From Sphaerochaeta sp. (GTDB lineage: Bacteria > Spirochaetota > Spirochaetia > Sphaerochaetales > Sphaerochaetaceae), in the NCBI GenBank assembly GCA_018399495.1, contig JAGYOG010000020.1, positions 1 through 47,668 of the forward strand: a stretch of DNA of 47,668 nt, in the 5' to 3' direction. Shown in pieces: positions 1-7,662 of the stretch. The notes beneath the pieces were generated by a model. That model was not told where the DNA came from. It ran no database searches and was given only the letters and a program-made list of their open reading frames with translations. Numbering within the stretch: the stretch's first letter is position 1; every line of letters begins with the position of its first letter. The position numbers and the translations under genes were made by a program.

Positions 1-2503
1 CCAGGAGAGACTTTCTCTCTTCCGGTTCTCTCCCACATTTCTTATACAGCTGGTCGAGCTCGTAGAGCAGACGGTCGTCAGCAGAATTCAGAGAGAAAGC
101 ACGCTCAAGTGCCAGTCTTGCTCTCTCTTGGTCTCCTTCCTGGTTGAAATACACCAAGGAGAGACAGCGAAGCGTCTTCGCATGTTCTGTGTTGCTTTTG
201 TTGGCTTGTTCCCATGATTCTTTTGCTCGCTCGTGTTCCCGTTTATCATACCAGTACGTACCGAGGAGATAATGCACCTTCCAAAGGTTCTTATGGGTAC
301 TTGCGAGTGATGTAAGGATCTTCAAGTCATCAAGGGTGTTCGGGAAGTATGTACTATCCTCCAAGGATTCAGCTTGTGCCAGTAGGCTCTCTGTTTCCTT
401 GGGGTCTGTGCTGTAGTGGGCCTTGGAGTAGAGCACCATGGGGTTGGTAACTCCTTCTTGTGGGAGGAGGGCGAAGGCCTTCTCATACATCCCAATCTCC
501 GCGTATAAGCCAGCGAGGACTAAGAGACGATAGCTGCCAAGGGAGCAAACGTCATGCACGCTTGTGTTGTCTTGCCTATCTGTTTCTCCATCAGCTAGCA
601 GATCGTGCGCAAGCGTATCAAACGGATCGATCTCAAGTGTCTCTCTGATGAGCTCTTCGGCCCTCTCTCTGTTTCCTTGCTGCAATTCTGCCAGGGCAAG
701 GTAATCACGTGTTTTCAGGTTATGGCTGTTTCTGATGAGTGATTTCTCCAGGAAGGCTGCTGCCTCGCTATAGTGTTTCTTTCTCAGTTCCAGGATGCCT
801 AGGTAGAGAAACCCCTGCTCCTGCTGCTTTCCGTCCCAGATAGCCTTGTAGAAGGCATCATAAGCTTCCTCAAAGCGTTCTTGGTGGAACAGACTGAGGC
901 CGAGAAGCGTGTATGCCTTGCTGTCGATTGGATTGGGGCTGTGCTTGGTTGCCCTCTCAATGGCCGATCTAAAGAGGCTTTCGCTTTTCTCAAATAAACC
1001 TCTTTTTAGTAGCAGTTCACCATACCCAGTAGTACATCGGTAGTCCTTCGGATCACGCTTGAGTGCTTCCTGATAGTAGGGTTCACTTCTGAAGGTAGCG
1101 TGTCGATACTGCTCCAGGTGCACTGCGGCCAGGTACAGCTCCTCAACGGTATCAATGTTCTTGGGAGTAGGGATTGCTTTCGCTGGATCGGGAATATCGT
1201 AGGCTTCCTCGGTATTTTGAATGTTTGATAAAAGTAATCTTTCTCCATCGTAAGTAGAGAGAGAGATGGTGTGGGCTGCTTCTGGCAACGTTGTTTCAAA
1301 GCACTCTGCAACCTGGAGTTTAATCTGCTTATCTACGAGCACATCCTCAGAAGAAGATGTTACAGTAAGGCGGAGAGAAGCTGCACTGCTCGCATACAGA
1401 GCGAGCTTTCTTTGTTCATCCAGGGAGAGCACCAGGTCCTTGTTTGCATTGATGACCCTGGGAGCCTGCTTGTAGGGGAGGAAGTACTGGGTGAAGGTTT
1501 TCTCTTCTCCTGGTTCGAGGAATGTGAAGTCAGGCTGGTTATCGGTGAAGACACCAGTCATCAACTCGATATAAGGGCCATTCTCATCAGTGAGATTCCT
1601 GTCCCATGCCTTGCCGAAGTCCCCGCTTCCCCATGTCCACTGTTTCTTACCAGGAGAGATGTGGTGGTCGGCAACGTGGAGAATGCCTGTCTGCTTCTGG
1701 TGGTCGTAGCTTCCCACGAAGTCATAATCACTATGGTATGCCATGTAGGAGGTAGGGACCGGGATGTTCTTGTAGCGAGAGATGTCGACACCGTCACTAT
1801 AATCATGCTTGTAGTAGATGCCTGTGGCTATTGGGAAGGTCGATACATCCCGCTTGCCATGATCCATGACAGCATGCACATCAGGAGGGAATATGGACTG
1901 GGTATGGTCATTCACCGCAATGGCTGGGTTCGCCCACCAGAGGAAGGTCTGTGGAAACTGGGTGGGGTTGTACAACTGGCCGGTGATCTCCACATATGCC
2001 TTGTCATCATACAGGGAGATGGTGGCGGTGGATTTGGTGCCATGCATTCTGTCTATGTCATGTAGCTGGATGCTGACTGAGTGGTTGGAGGTATCTTCCT
2101 TGGTGCGGTAATCAACCGGCATGAAGGTGGTCGGGCGGTGATGCTGGGGCCAGTTGAACTCGATGCCCCCACTGATCCAAGGGCCTAGAAGTCCTACCAA
2201 CGCAGGTTTTATTACCTCATTGTAGTAGACAGCATCCTCACCGGTGGTTTTATCCAGGATTCGGTGAATCCTTCCTCCGAGTTCAGGTAGCACCATGACT
2301 TTCAGATAATCGTTCTCCAGGAAGATGGCGGTATAAGGTTGGTCTGTCTTGGTATCTCCGACCGTCTCAATGATTGGGTAGGGGTATACTCTCCCACTAC
2401 TGCCCTGATAGACCCTGTTCTCAAAGAACATAGGGTTTGCATTGGGCTCTCCAGTTGTATAGGTGGGTATTGTTACCATTTCTTCCCAGATTCTTGCGTG
2501 CAT
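1..2503 (-). CDS. DUF5107 domain protein with C-terminal TPR repeats (partial, 3' end outside window)
   Basis: Translated by hand from the minus strand. The ATG at 2503-2501 follows an AGGAGG box by about 8 bases, and the frame stays open for over 830 codons to the left edge, where the C-terminus is cut off. The first roughly 350 residues match the DUF5107 type: a beta-sandwich-like domain rich in aromatic residues, including ELGGRIHRI and GGIEFNWPQHH, that resembles sugar-mutarotase or glycosidase accessory folds. The rest is helical with repeated A-x-LxxAL patterns typical of tetratricopeptide repeats, for example GLSLFHQERFEEAYDAFYKA. No signal peptide is visible, so it is probably cytoplasmic. 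It is divergent from the AraC pair and GH2 operon, which suggests a role in the same glycoside pathway. The precise activity is unknown. Confidence 0.85.
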   Translation of the reverse strand, partial: MHARIWEEMVTIPTYTTGEPNANPMFFENRVYQGSSGRVYPYPIIETVGDTKTDQPYTAIFLENDYLKVMVLPELGGRIHRILDKTTGEDAVYYNEVIKPALVGLLGPWISGGIEFNWPQHHRPTTFMPVDYRTKEDTSNHSVSIQLHDIDRMHGTKSTATISLYDDKAYVEITGQLYNPTQFPQTFLWWANPAIAVNDHTQSIFPPDVHAVMDHGKRDVSTFPIATGIYYKHDYSDGVDISRYKNIPVPTSYMAYHSDYDFVGSYDHQKQTGILHVADHHISPGKKQWTWGSGDFGKAWDRNLTDENGPYIELMTGVFTDNQPDFTFLEPGEEKTFTQYFLPYKQAPRVINANKDLVLSLDEQRKLALYASSAASLRLTVTSSSEDVLVDKQIKLQVAECFETTLPEAAHTISLSTYDGERLLLSNIQNTEEAYDIPDPAKAIPTPKNIDTVEELYLAAVHLEQYRHATFRSEPYYQEALKRDPKDYRCTTGYGELLLKRGLFEKSESLFRSAIERATKHSPNPIDSKAYTLLGLSLFHQERFEEAYDAFYKAIWDGKQQEQGFLYLGILELRKKHYSEAAAFLEKSLIRNSHNLKTRDYLALAELQQGNRERAEELIRETLEIDPFDTLAHDLLADGETDRQDNTSVHDVCSLGSYRLLVLAGLYAEIGMYEKAFALLPQEGVTNPMVLYSKAHYSTDPKETESLLAQAESLEDSTYFPNTLDDLKILTSLASTHKNLWKVHYLLGTYWYDKREHERAKESWEQANKSNTEHAKTLRCLSLVYFNQEGDQERARLALERAFSLNSADDRLLYELDQLYKKCGREPEERKSLL

Positions 2504-2674
2504 GCGAGTATCCTCCTGCTTGCCATTGTAGCAGGGAATAGTGGTTACGTATTAAGGAAAATTGCTCATTGATTTTGATTTCTTGCTCTTTTTTCTAGCA
2601 TTGTGTTTCTTGTAAACATGGACTATTATCATATATGAAGTATCGGATAAAATATATTTAGTTAGGTTGTAACA

Positions 2675-3541
2675 ATGAATTACCATAGCCCTGGAGTATT
2701 AGAACCTTCAAAAATTTTTCTTTATAGTGCCAGCAGTCGCGCTCGATCCCTTTTCTATTACTTGCTCTGCATTGGACACTACCATTGCAGCGCTGAATAT
2801 CTCGTAGCACGACAACGCTACGATAGTTTCCTGTTGATTTACACCCTCTCCGGTTCTGGGTATGTACTGCAAGGGGGCGAATACAGATCGGTGGGGACAG
2901 GCAGCATTGCCTTGCTTGACTGTTATCAATCCCATACGTACAAAGCTTCAGAGGAAGGATGGGAGATCCTCTGGATGCATATTGATGGTCCAATTTTGAG
3001 AAGTTGGTTTTCAGCACTCTCCCAGGGAGGGGAGCCTGTGATACAGTTGCTTCCATCCGCGTATGTGGTTGAGCGTAACCTTTATCAGATATTCTCTGTA
3101 TTTGACAAGCAGGAAGTGGTCAGTGAAGCGCGTATTTCCCAGTTGATCACAAACGTACTGACAGAACTCTACCTTGCCCGATTTGCAGGTGAGAAAACTA
3201 CCAGTGTGGATGCCATTGAGGAAGTACTTACCTATATATCGATGCATATCGAACAATCGTTGAGTGTCGAGGACCTTGCCAGGCGTGCAAACCTCAGTCC
3301 CTACTACTTCTCCCGGCTCTTCAAGCAGAGTACCGGGTTTTCCCCGCATGAATACATGCTCAACCACCGGGTGGCAAATGCCAAGTACCTCTTGCGTACC
3401 ACTGATTTCCCGATCAAGAAGGTTGCTTCCTGCTGTGGGTTTTCAACAGCGAGTTCTTTTTGTACGAACTTCAAGAAACGGGTAGGATCGAGTCCTCTGC
3501 AGTATCGAGAGGGGGAGAAACGTAATGGCAAGAATTCGTGA
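2675..3541 (+). CDS. AraC family transcriptional regulator
   Basis: A 288-residue protein with an N-terminal cupin-like ligand-binding half (about residues 35-130, with the SGSGYVLQGGEYRSVGTGSI strand pattern). A C-terminal AraC double helix-turn-helix lies at about residues 185-280, with LSVEDLARRANLSPYYFSRL and then FPIKKVASCCGFSTASSF. It is the first gene of the rightward glycoside operon and divergent from the DUF5107 gene. The natural inference is sugar-responsive activation of one or both directions. Its 3' end overlaps the next AraC gene by 17 bases, so the two are probably co-translated. The Shine-Dalgarno sequence before ATG 2675 is weak. Confidence 0.9.
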   Translation: MNYHSPGVLEPSKIFLYSASSRARSLFYYLLCIGHYHCSAEYLVARQRYDSFLLIYTLSGSGYVLQGGEYRSVGTGSIALLDCYQSHTYKASEEGWEILWMHIDGPILRSWFSALSQGGEPVIQLLPSAYVVERNLYQIFSVFDKQEVVSEARISQLITNVLTELYLARFAGEKTTSVDAIEEVLTYISMHIEQSLSVEDLARRANLSPYYFSRLFKQSTGFSPHEYMLNHRVANAKYLLRTTDFPIKKVASCCGFSTASSFCTNFKKRVGSSPLQYREGEKRNGKNS

Positions 3542-4415
3542 GAAGGGAGAGGGCTTTCCCAAGGAGAAACTCTATGTGATTCCCCGCAGCATGTTGGATG
3601 CATTTAATGCCAATCCAGCTCTCCGTGGGTTCGTTATCACGGATGCAGGGTATTTCCCTCGTGCTCGTTACCACCTCCGTCAGCGGCTGCATGGGTGTGA
3701 GCAGAACATCTTCATCTACTGTGAGGAGGGGGAGGGGTTTGTGAGCATTGATGGAACAGTGAGCCATTTATCCAAGGGGCAAGCCATTACCATTCCAGAG
3801 AGAACCGCCCATCTCTATGGGGCAAGCAAGGACCACCCTTGGTCAATTTATTGGTTTCACTTTGCTGGCGATTTTTCCCCGACCTATGTCCCGAGAGCCC
3901 TCTCAGGGAGAGGGGTCAAGATTCCCCATGCCTCCCAGACAGTTATCCTGGGGTTGTTCACACAGGTATTCACTCCGCTCTCTAGAGGGTACACCCATCG
4001 CTACCTGCTTGCAGCAAGCAGCGCTGCCGCCTTGATCCTCTCTCTCTCCTATGAGCAGGAGTATTTCACTACCGATACATTGAATGTTCCCGGGGTGCGG
4101 GTTATTGAGGACCTGATCGCCTATGCCCAGAGTCATTTGACCGAGGAGATAACCCTTGAAACGTTTATCTCACGTTCCCAGTACAGTCCCAGCAGGATCA
4201 TCCAACTATTCAAGGAGGTGACCGGCTACTCTCCGATGGCTTTTGTGCAGCACCTAAGGATGCAGCGGGCTTGTTACTATCTCGATGCCACCCCTGAGCC
4301 AATCAACCGCATTGCAGAGTATGTAGGATTTACTGACCAGTTCTATTTTTCTCGCGTTTTTAAGAAGATAGTTGGGGTGCCACCTCGTGAATATAGAAAG
4401 ATTGCACATACATAA
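3525..4415 (+). CDS. AraC family transcriptional regulator (second of tandem pair)
   Basis: A 296-residue AraC regulator whose start lies inside the end of the preceding AraC gene. GAGGGGGAG just upstream of ATG 3525 is a good ribosome binding site. The N-terminal sensor (residues about 25-130) has cupin strands, including the EEGEGFVSIDGTVSHLSKGQ pattern. The C-terminal HTH region (about 195-295) includes ITLETFISRSQYSPSRIIQL and INRIAEYVGFTDQFYFSRVF, the usual AraC second-helix signature. The two neighbours are clearly different proteins rather than a recent duplication. The binding-protein gene follows after about 157 bases, which probably hold the promoter they act on. Confidence 0.9.
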   Translation: MARIREKGEGFPKEKLYVIPRSMLDAFNANPALRGFVITDAGYFPRARYHLRQRLHGCEQNIFIYCEEGEGFVSIDGTVSHLSKGQAITIPERTAHLYGASKDHPWSIYWFHFAGDFSPTYVPRALSGRGVKIPHASQTVILGLFTQVFTPLSRGYTHRYLLAASSAAALILSLSYEQEYFTTDTLNVPGVRVIEDLIAYAQSHLTEEITLETFISRSQYSPSRIIQLFKEVTGYSPMAFVQHLRMQRACYYLDATPEPINRIAEYVGFTDQFYFSRVFKKIVGVPPREYRKIAHT

Positions 4416-4572
4416 ACCGATTTAAAAGAACGAATAATATGCATTATGTTGGTCATAATTGATTTATTCTCAGTTCGGTATATGATTATCATTTTGTCCA
4501 TAAATTTCTAAAGAGCTCCATAGACAGTTCGCATAACCGCTCCTAGACTGGATGCAAAGGAGTAGTAAAACT

Positions 4573-5883
4573 ATGAAGAAATGCTTATCAGTATTACTTG
4601 TTTTGGTTGTAGGCGCTTCACTGCTAATGGCAGGTGGAGCGAAAGAAGAATCCATAACCCCAAAGAAGGGGGAGACTGTAACGATCAAGATGTGGACACA
4701 TGATGATCTCTATCGTCAATTCTTCCAGAAGCGTATCGACATGATGAATGAGAACAATCCTGACTACCAGATTGCACTCGATGCACAGATCATGCCGAAC
4801 ACGATTACCAGCTTGATCACCGCATCTGTTGCTGGGGAGGAGATGCCTGACTTGATCGGTGTTGAGCAGGGCTGGTTCCCCACCTTGATGGAGGACAGCA
4901 ATGTAGAGTCCTTCCTGGTTGACCTGACCGACAAGATCGGGGACCGCTACGATGACTATGTTCAGGGCCGTTGGGCACTGTACACCCATGAAGGGAAGAT
5001 CTACGGACTTGAGAGTGCGCTGACCGCTTCAGTGTATTACTATCAGCCGGCTATCTTTGAGAAATATGGTGTTGCCATTCCTACAACTTGGGAAGAATAC
5101 ATCGCAGCCGGAAAAGAGTTGGCTGAGCATGGAGTCAAGATTGGTGTCATGGACAATGATGCCTCCGGTATTTTCTCCCTGATGTTCCTTCAGCGTGGTG
5201 GACAGTTCTTTGACCAGGATGGAAACCTTGTCCTTGGTGAAGGAAAGAACAGGGAAGCAGCAATCAAGGTGCTGGACATGCTGCGAGAAGCACTCGATGC
5301 CAAGGCCCTACAGGTTGTATTGGGTAATGAGTTCTGGGGTTCCACAATCCCAACTGCATTCTCAACCGGCAAGGTAGCCGGTATGGTAGCACCTGACTGG
5401 TACAATACCTCGGTATTGCAACCTGGTGTTGAGAGCATGGCAGGAGATTGGAGTGTTGCACCGATGCCGGTCTGGGAAGATGGAAGTGGTTTCCGCACCA
5501 GTGTCTGGGGTGGTACCGGGTTTGCCATTACCAAGAGTTCAAAGATCAAGGACATCGTGTGGGATGTGCTGGATGATGCATACATGTCCCTCGATGGTCA
5601 GCTGGATCGCTACAAGACCATTGGATTCTATCCTACGATGTATGAAGCTCTCGATTCCCCAGCGATAACCGAGGAAGAACATCCGTTCTTTGGTGGTCAG
5701 AAGATTGGTGCTGTATTTGCTGATGTGGCGTTGGAAACTCCTCCACTCTGGCAGAGCCCGGCTCGTCCGTTCCTCTTGCAGGCAATGGTGGACAACCTTC
5801 CACTGTTCATCGAAGGCAAGCTTTCATCCAGTGAGTTGGTTGATACATTGGTTGAAATTACCGAGCGCGATGCACAGTTGTAA
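4573..5883 (+). CDS. Carbohydrate ABC transporter substrate-binding protein (family 1)
   Basis: A 436-residue extracytoplasmic binding protein of the MalE/UgpB type. I chose ATG 4573 because AAGGAG lies 10 bases upstream and it gives a clean leader (MKKCLSVLLVLVVGASLLMAGGAKEE, split here as Lys-rich start, hydrophobic core, AGGAKEE end). An in-frame ATG at 4552 would add seven residues with no ribosome site. No lipobox cysteine is present, so export to the periplasm with ordinary cleavage is likely. The mature part shows family motifs such as TIKMWTHDD and GKIYGLESALTASVYYYQPA. It is first in the transporter block, ahead of two permeases and a GH2 enzyme, so the ligand is probably an oligosaccharide or glycoside. 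The ATPase is not encoded here; such systems often share a distant MsmK/UgpC-like ATPase. Confidence 0.92.
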   Translation: MKKCLSVLLVLVVGASLLMAGGAKEESITPKKGETVTIKMWTHDDLYRQFFQKRIDMMNENNPDYQIALDAQIMPNTITSLITASVAGEEMPDLIGVEQGWFPTLMEDSNVESFLVDLTDKIGDRYDDYVQGRWALYTHEGKIYGLESALTASVYYYQPAIFEKYGVAIPTTWEEYIAAGKELAEHGVKIGVMDNDASGIFSLMFLQRGGQFFDQDGNLVLGEGKNREAAIKVLDMLREALDAKALQVVLGNEFWGSTIPTAFSTGKVAGMVAPDWYNTSVLQPGVESMAGDWSVAPMPVWEDGSGFRTSVWGGTGFAITKSSKIKDIVWDVLDDAYMSLDGQLDRYKTIGFYPTMYEALDSPAITEEEHPFFGGQKIGAVFADVALETPPLWQSPARPFLLQAMVDNLPLFIEGKLSSSELVDTLVEITERDAQL

Positions 5884-5900
5884 GAATTACTTGTCTAGGT

Positions 5901-5924
5901 GGGGGAGAAGATGGCTTCTCCCCC
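5901..5924 (+). terminator. Intercistronic stem-loop after binding-protein gene
   Basis: A 10-bp perfect stem, GGGGGAGAAG pairing with CTTCTCCCCC across an ATGG loop, lies between the binding-protein and first permease genes. The following T-run is weak (TTGCTCTCTATTTT), so partial termination or 3'-end mRNA protection of the binding-protein message is more likely than full termination. Confidence 0.7.
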
Positions 5925-5952
5925 TTGCTCTCTATTTTGCTAGGAGGAGGTG

Positions 5953-6813
5953 ATGATGCGCACGACGATGTACAAGAAGACACCCTATTTCTTTATTCTT
6001 CCCGCCTATGTGGTGTTCCTGGTCTTTATGTTCGGCCCGATGATATTTTCTCTGATAGTCAGTTTTTTCAACTGGACCGGGATCAAGAGCCCTGAGTTCA
6101 ATGGGTTGGATAATCTGAAGGGGATTGCTACCGATTCTGTGTTCTGGCTTTCAGTCAGGAACACCTTGCTCTACAGTGCGGTAAGTCTCTTCGTCGTGGT
6201 GCCGCTCTCTCTTCTGCTAGCCCTTGCACTTGATTCTCCCCACCTTCGTGGACGCCTGGTGGTCAGGGCAATCTACTTCGCGCCTATCGTGACCTCTACG
6301 GTGGCAATCTCACAGACATTCATGATGTTGTTCAATACAAATTTTGGTTTGATCAACCGCATGCTTGGTGTTCCCATTGACTGGTTGGGCTCCCGTACGC
6401 TTGCCTTGGTTCCTGTCATCGTGGTAATCATCTGGCGCTGGCTGGGATTGACCAGTATCTACTTCTTGGCAGGACTGCAGGGAATTGACCGGGAGCTCTA
6501 TGATGCGGCGAAGGTTGATGGAGCAACCACCATGCAGCGATTTTTTTCGGTAACACTCCCACAGCTCCGTCCGATAACATTCTTTGTTTCCATGATTATT
6601 CTCATCGGTTCCATGCAGATCTTCGATGAACCACAGATACTTACCGGGGGTGGCCCTTCCAATGCGACCAGGTCGGTGGTGCAGTATCTCTACCTGAGAG
6701 GGTTCACACAGTTCCGCTTTGGTTATGCATCGGCGATCGGACTTGTGTTATTCATTGCAATTGCCTCCTTCTCTGCAGTGCAGATGAGGCTGAGGAAGGA
6801 GAGTGACTTATGA
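5953..6813 (+). CDS. Carbohydrate ABC transporter permease (MalF/UgpA type)
   Basis: An inner-membrane permease of about 286 residues with roughly six hydrophobic segments. The binding-protein-dependent transport EAA loop reads LYDAAKVDGATTMQRFFSVT near residue 190. AGGAGGAGG precedes a GTG-ATG-ATG start cluster at 5950-5958. I chose an ATG; 5956 would also be acceptable. It pairs with the downstream permease, overlapping it by four bases (ATGA), so the two are translationally coupled. Confidence 0.92.
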   Translation: MMRTTMYKKTPYFFILPAYVVFLVFMFGPMIFSLIVSFFNWTGIKSPEFNGLDNLKGIATDSVFWLSVRNTLLYSAVSLFVVVPLSLLLALALDSPHLRGRLVVRAIYFAPIVTSTVAISQTFMMLFNTNFGLINRMLGVPIDWLGSRTLALVPVIVVIIWRWLGLTSIYFLAGLQGIDRELYDAAKVDGATTMQRFFSVTLPQLRPITFFVSMIILIGSMQIFDEPQILTGGGPSNATRSVVQYLYLRGFTQFRFGYASAIGLVLFIAIASFSAVQMRLRKESDL

Positions 6814-7652
6814 GAAAACTGAGTCGTCTTTCGGCCGGTGCCTGGGTGATGAACATTGTGGTTTGGGTTGGTGGCGCATTCATGCTGCTTCCTTTTATCT
6901 GGATGGTCAGCTCTTCATTCAAGACAACCGAGGAGATTTTCCAGCCGGCTACATTCTTGCCAAAGAGTCTGGACGGTGGAAACTATGCAAGGTTGTTTTC
7001 CTCGTGGCCGTTCTCCCGCTGGATTATCAACAGCTTGATTGTTGCATTGTTTACCACATTGTTGGCATTGATGATCACAAGCCTTGCAGGCTACGCGTTT
7101 GCAAAGTTTCGATTCAAGGGACGGGGAAAATTGTTTGCGGTACTGCTTTCCTCAACCATGATTCCTTTCCCCATACTGGTGGTTCCCTTGTTTGTGATCA
7201 CCAGTAGGCTTGGAATGACCAATTCACTGATTTCCTTGATGCTTCCATTCATCGCTCCCCCCATTGGGATTTTCCTGATGAATCAGTACGCATCTTATGT
7301 CCCAAATGCGCTGTTGGATTCAGCAAAGATAGATGGGGCCGGGGACCTGAGGATTTTCTTCCAGATTGCCTTGCCGATCATGGTGCCTGCATTGGCGAGC
7401 TTGGGAATTATTACGTTCATTAACAGCTGGAACAACTTTCTTTGGCCCTTGATCGCCATACGCCAGGAGTTGTCCATGACCCTTCCCATTGGTATGGCAA
7501 ACATGCTTACCGGGGTGTCGGCAGGGTCAGCTCCGCCTTATGGGCCGGCAATGGCTGCCTCGACGTTGGTTTGCATCCCGACAGTTGCAATCTTCCTCGC
7601 AGTGCAGAAATATTATATACAAGGCCTGACTGCAGGTGCGGTCAAGCAATAA
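6810..7652 (+). CDS. Carbohydrate ABC transporter permease (MalG/UgpE type)
   Basis: A 280-residue partner permease with about six membrane segments. Its EAA loop reads LLDSAKIDGAGDLRIFFQIA, followed by the conserved SWNNFLWPL stretch typical of MalG-type proteins. It starts in the ATGA overlap with the previous gene and is followed by the GH2 gene after ten bases. It completes the membrane part of the importer fed by the binding protein at 4573. Confidence 0.93.
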   Translation: MRKLSRLSAGAWVMNIVVWVGGAFMLLPFIWMVSSSFKTTEEIFQPATFLPKSLDGGNYARLFSSWPFSRWIINSLIVALFTTLLALMITSLAGYAFAKFRFKGRGKLFAVLLSSTMIPFPILVVPLFVITSRLGMTNSLISLMLPFIAPPIGIFLMNQYASYVPNALLDSAKIDGAGDLRIFFQIALPIMVPALASLGIITFINSWNNFLWPLIAIRQELSMTLPIGMANMLTGVSAGSAPPYGPAMAASTLVCIPTVAIFLAVQKYYIQGLTAGAVKQ

Positions 7653-7662
7653 GGATAAATTC

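Noticed and set aside
1271-2065. 264-codon plus-strand frame
   Set aside because: It is the antisense of the DUF5107 gene, whose minus-strand frame has a ribosome site, recognisable domain and continuous reading.
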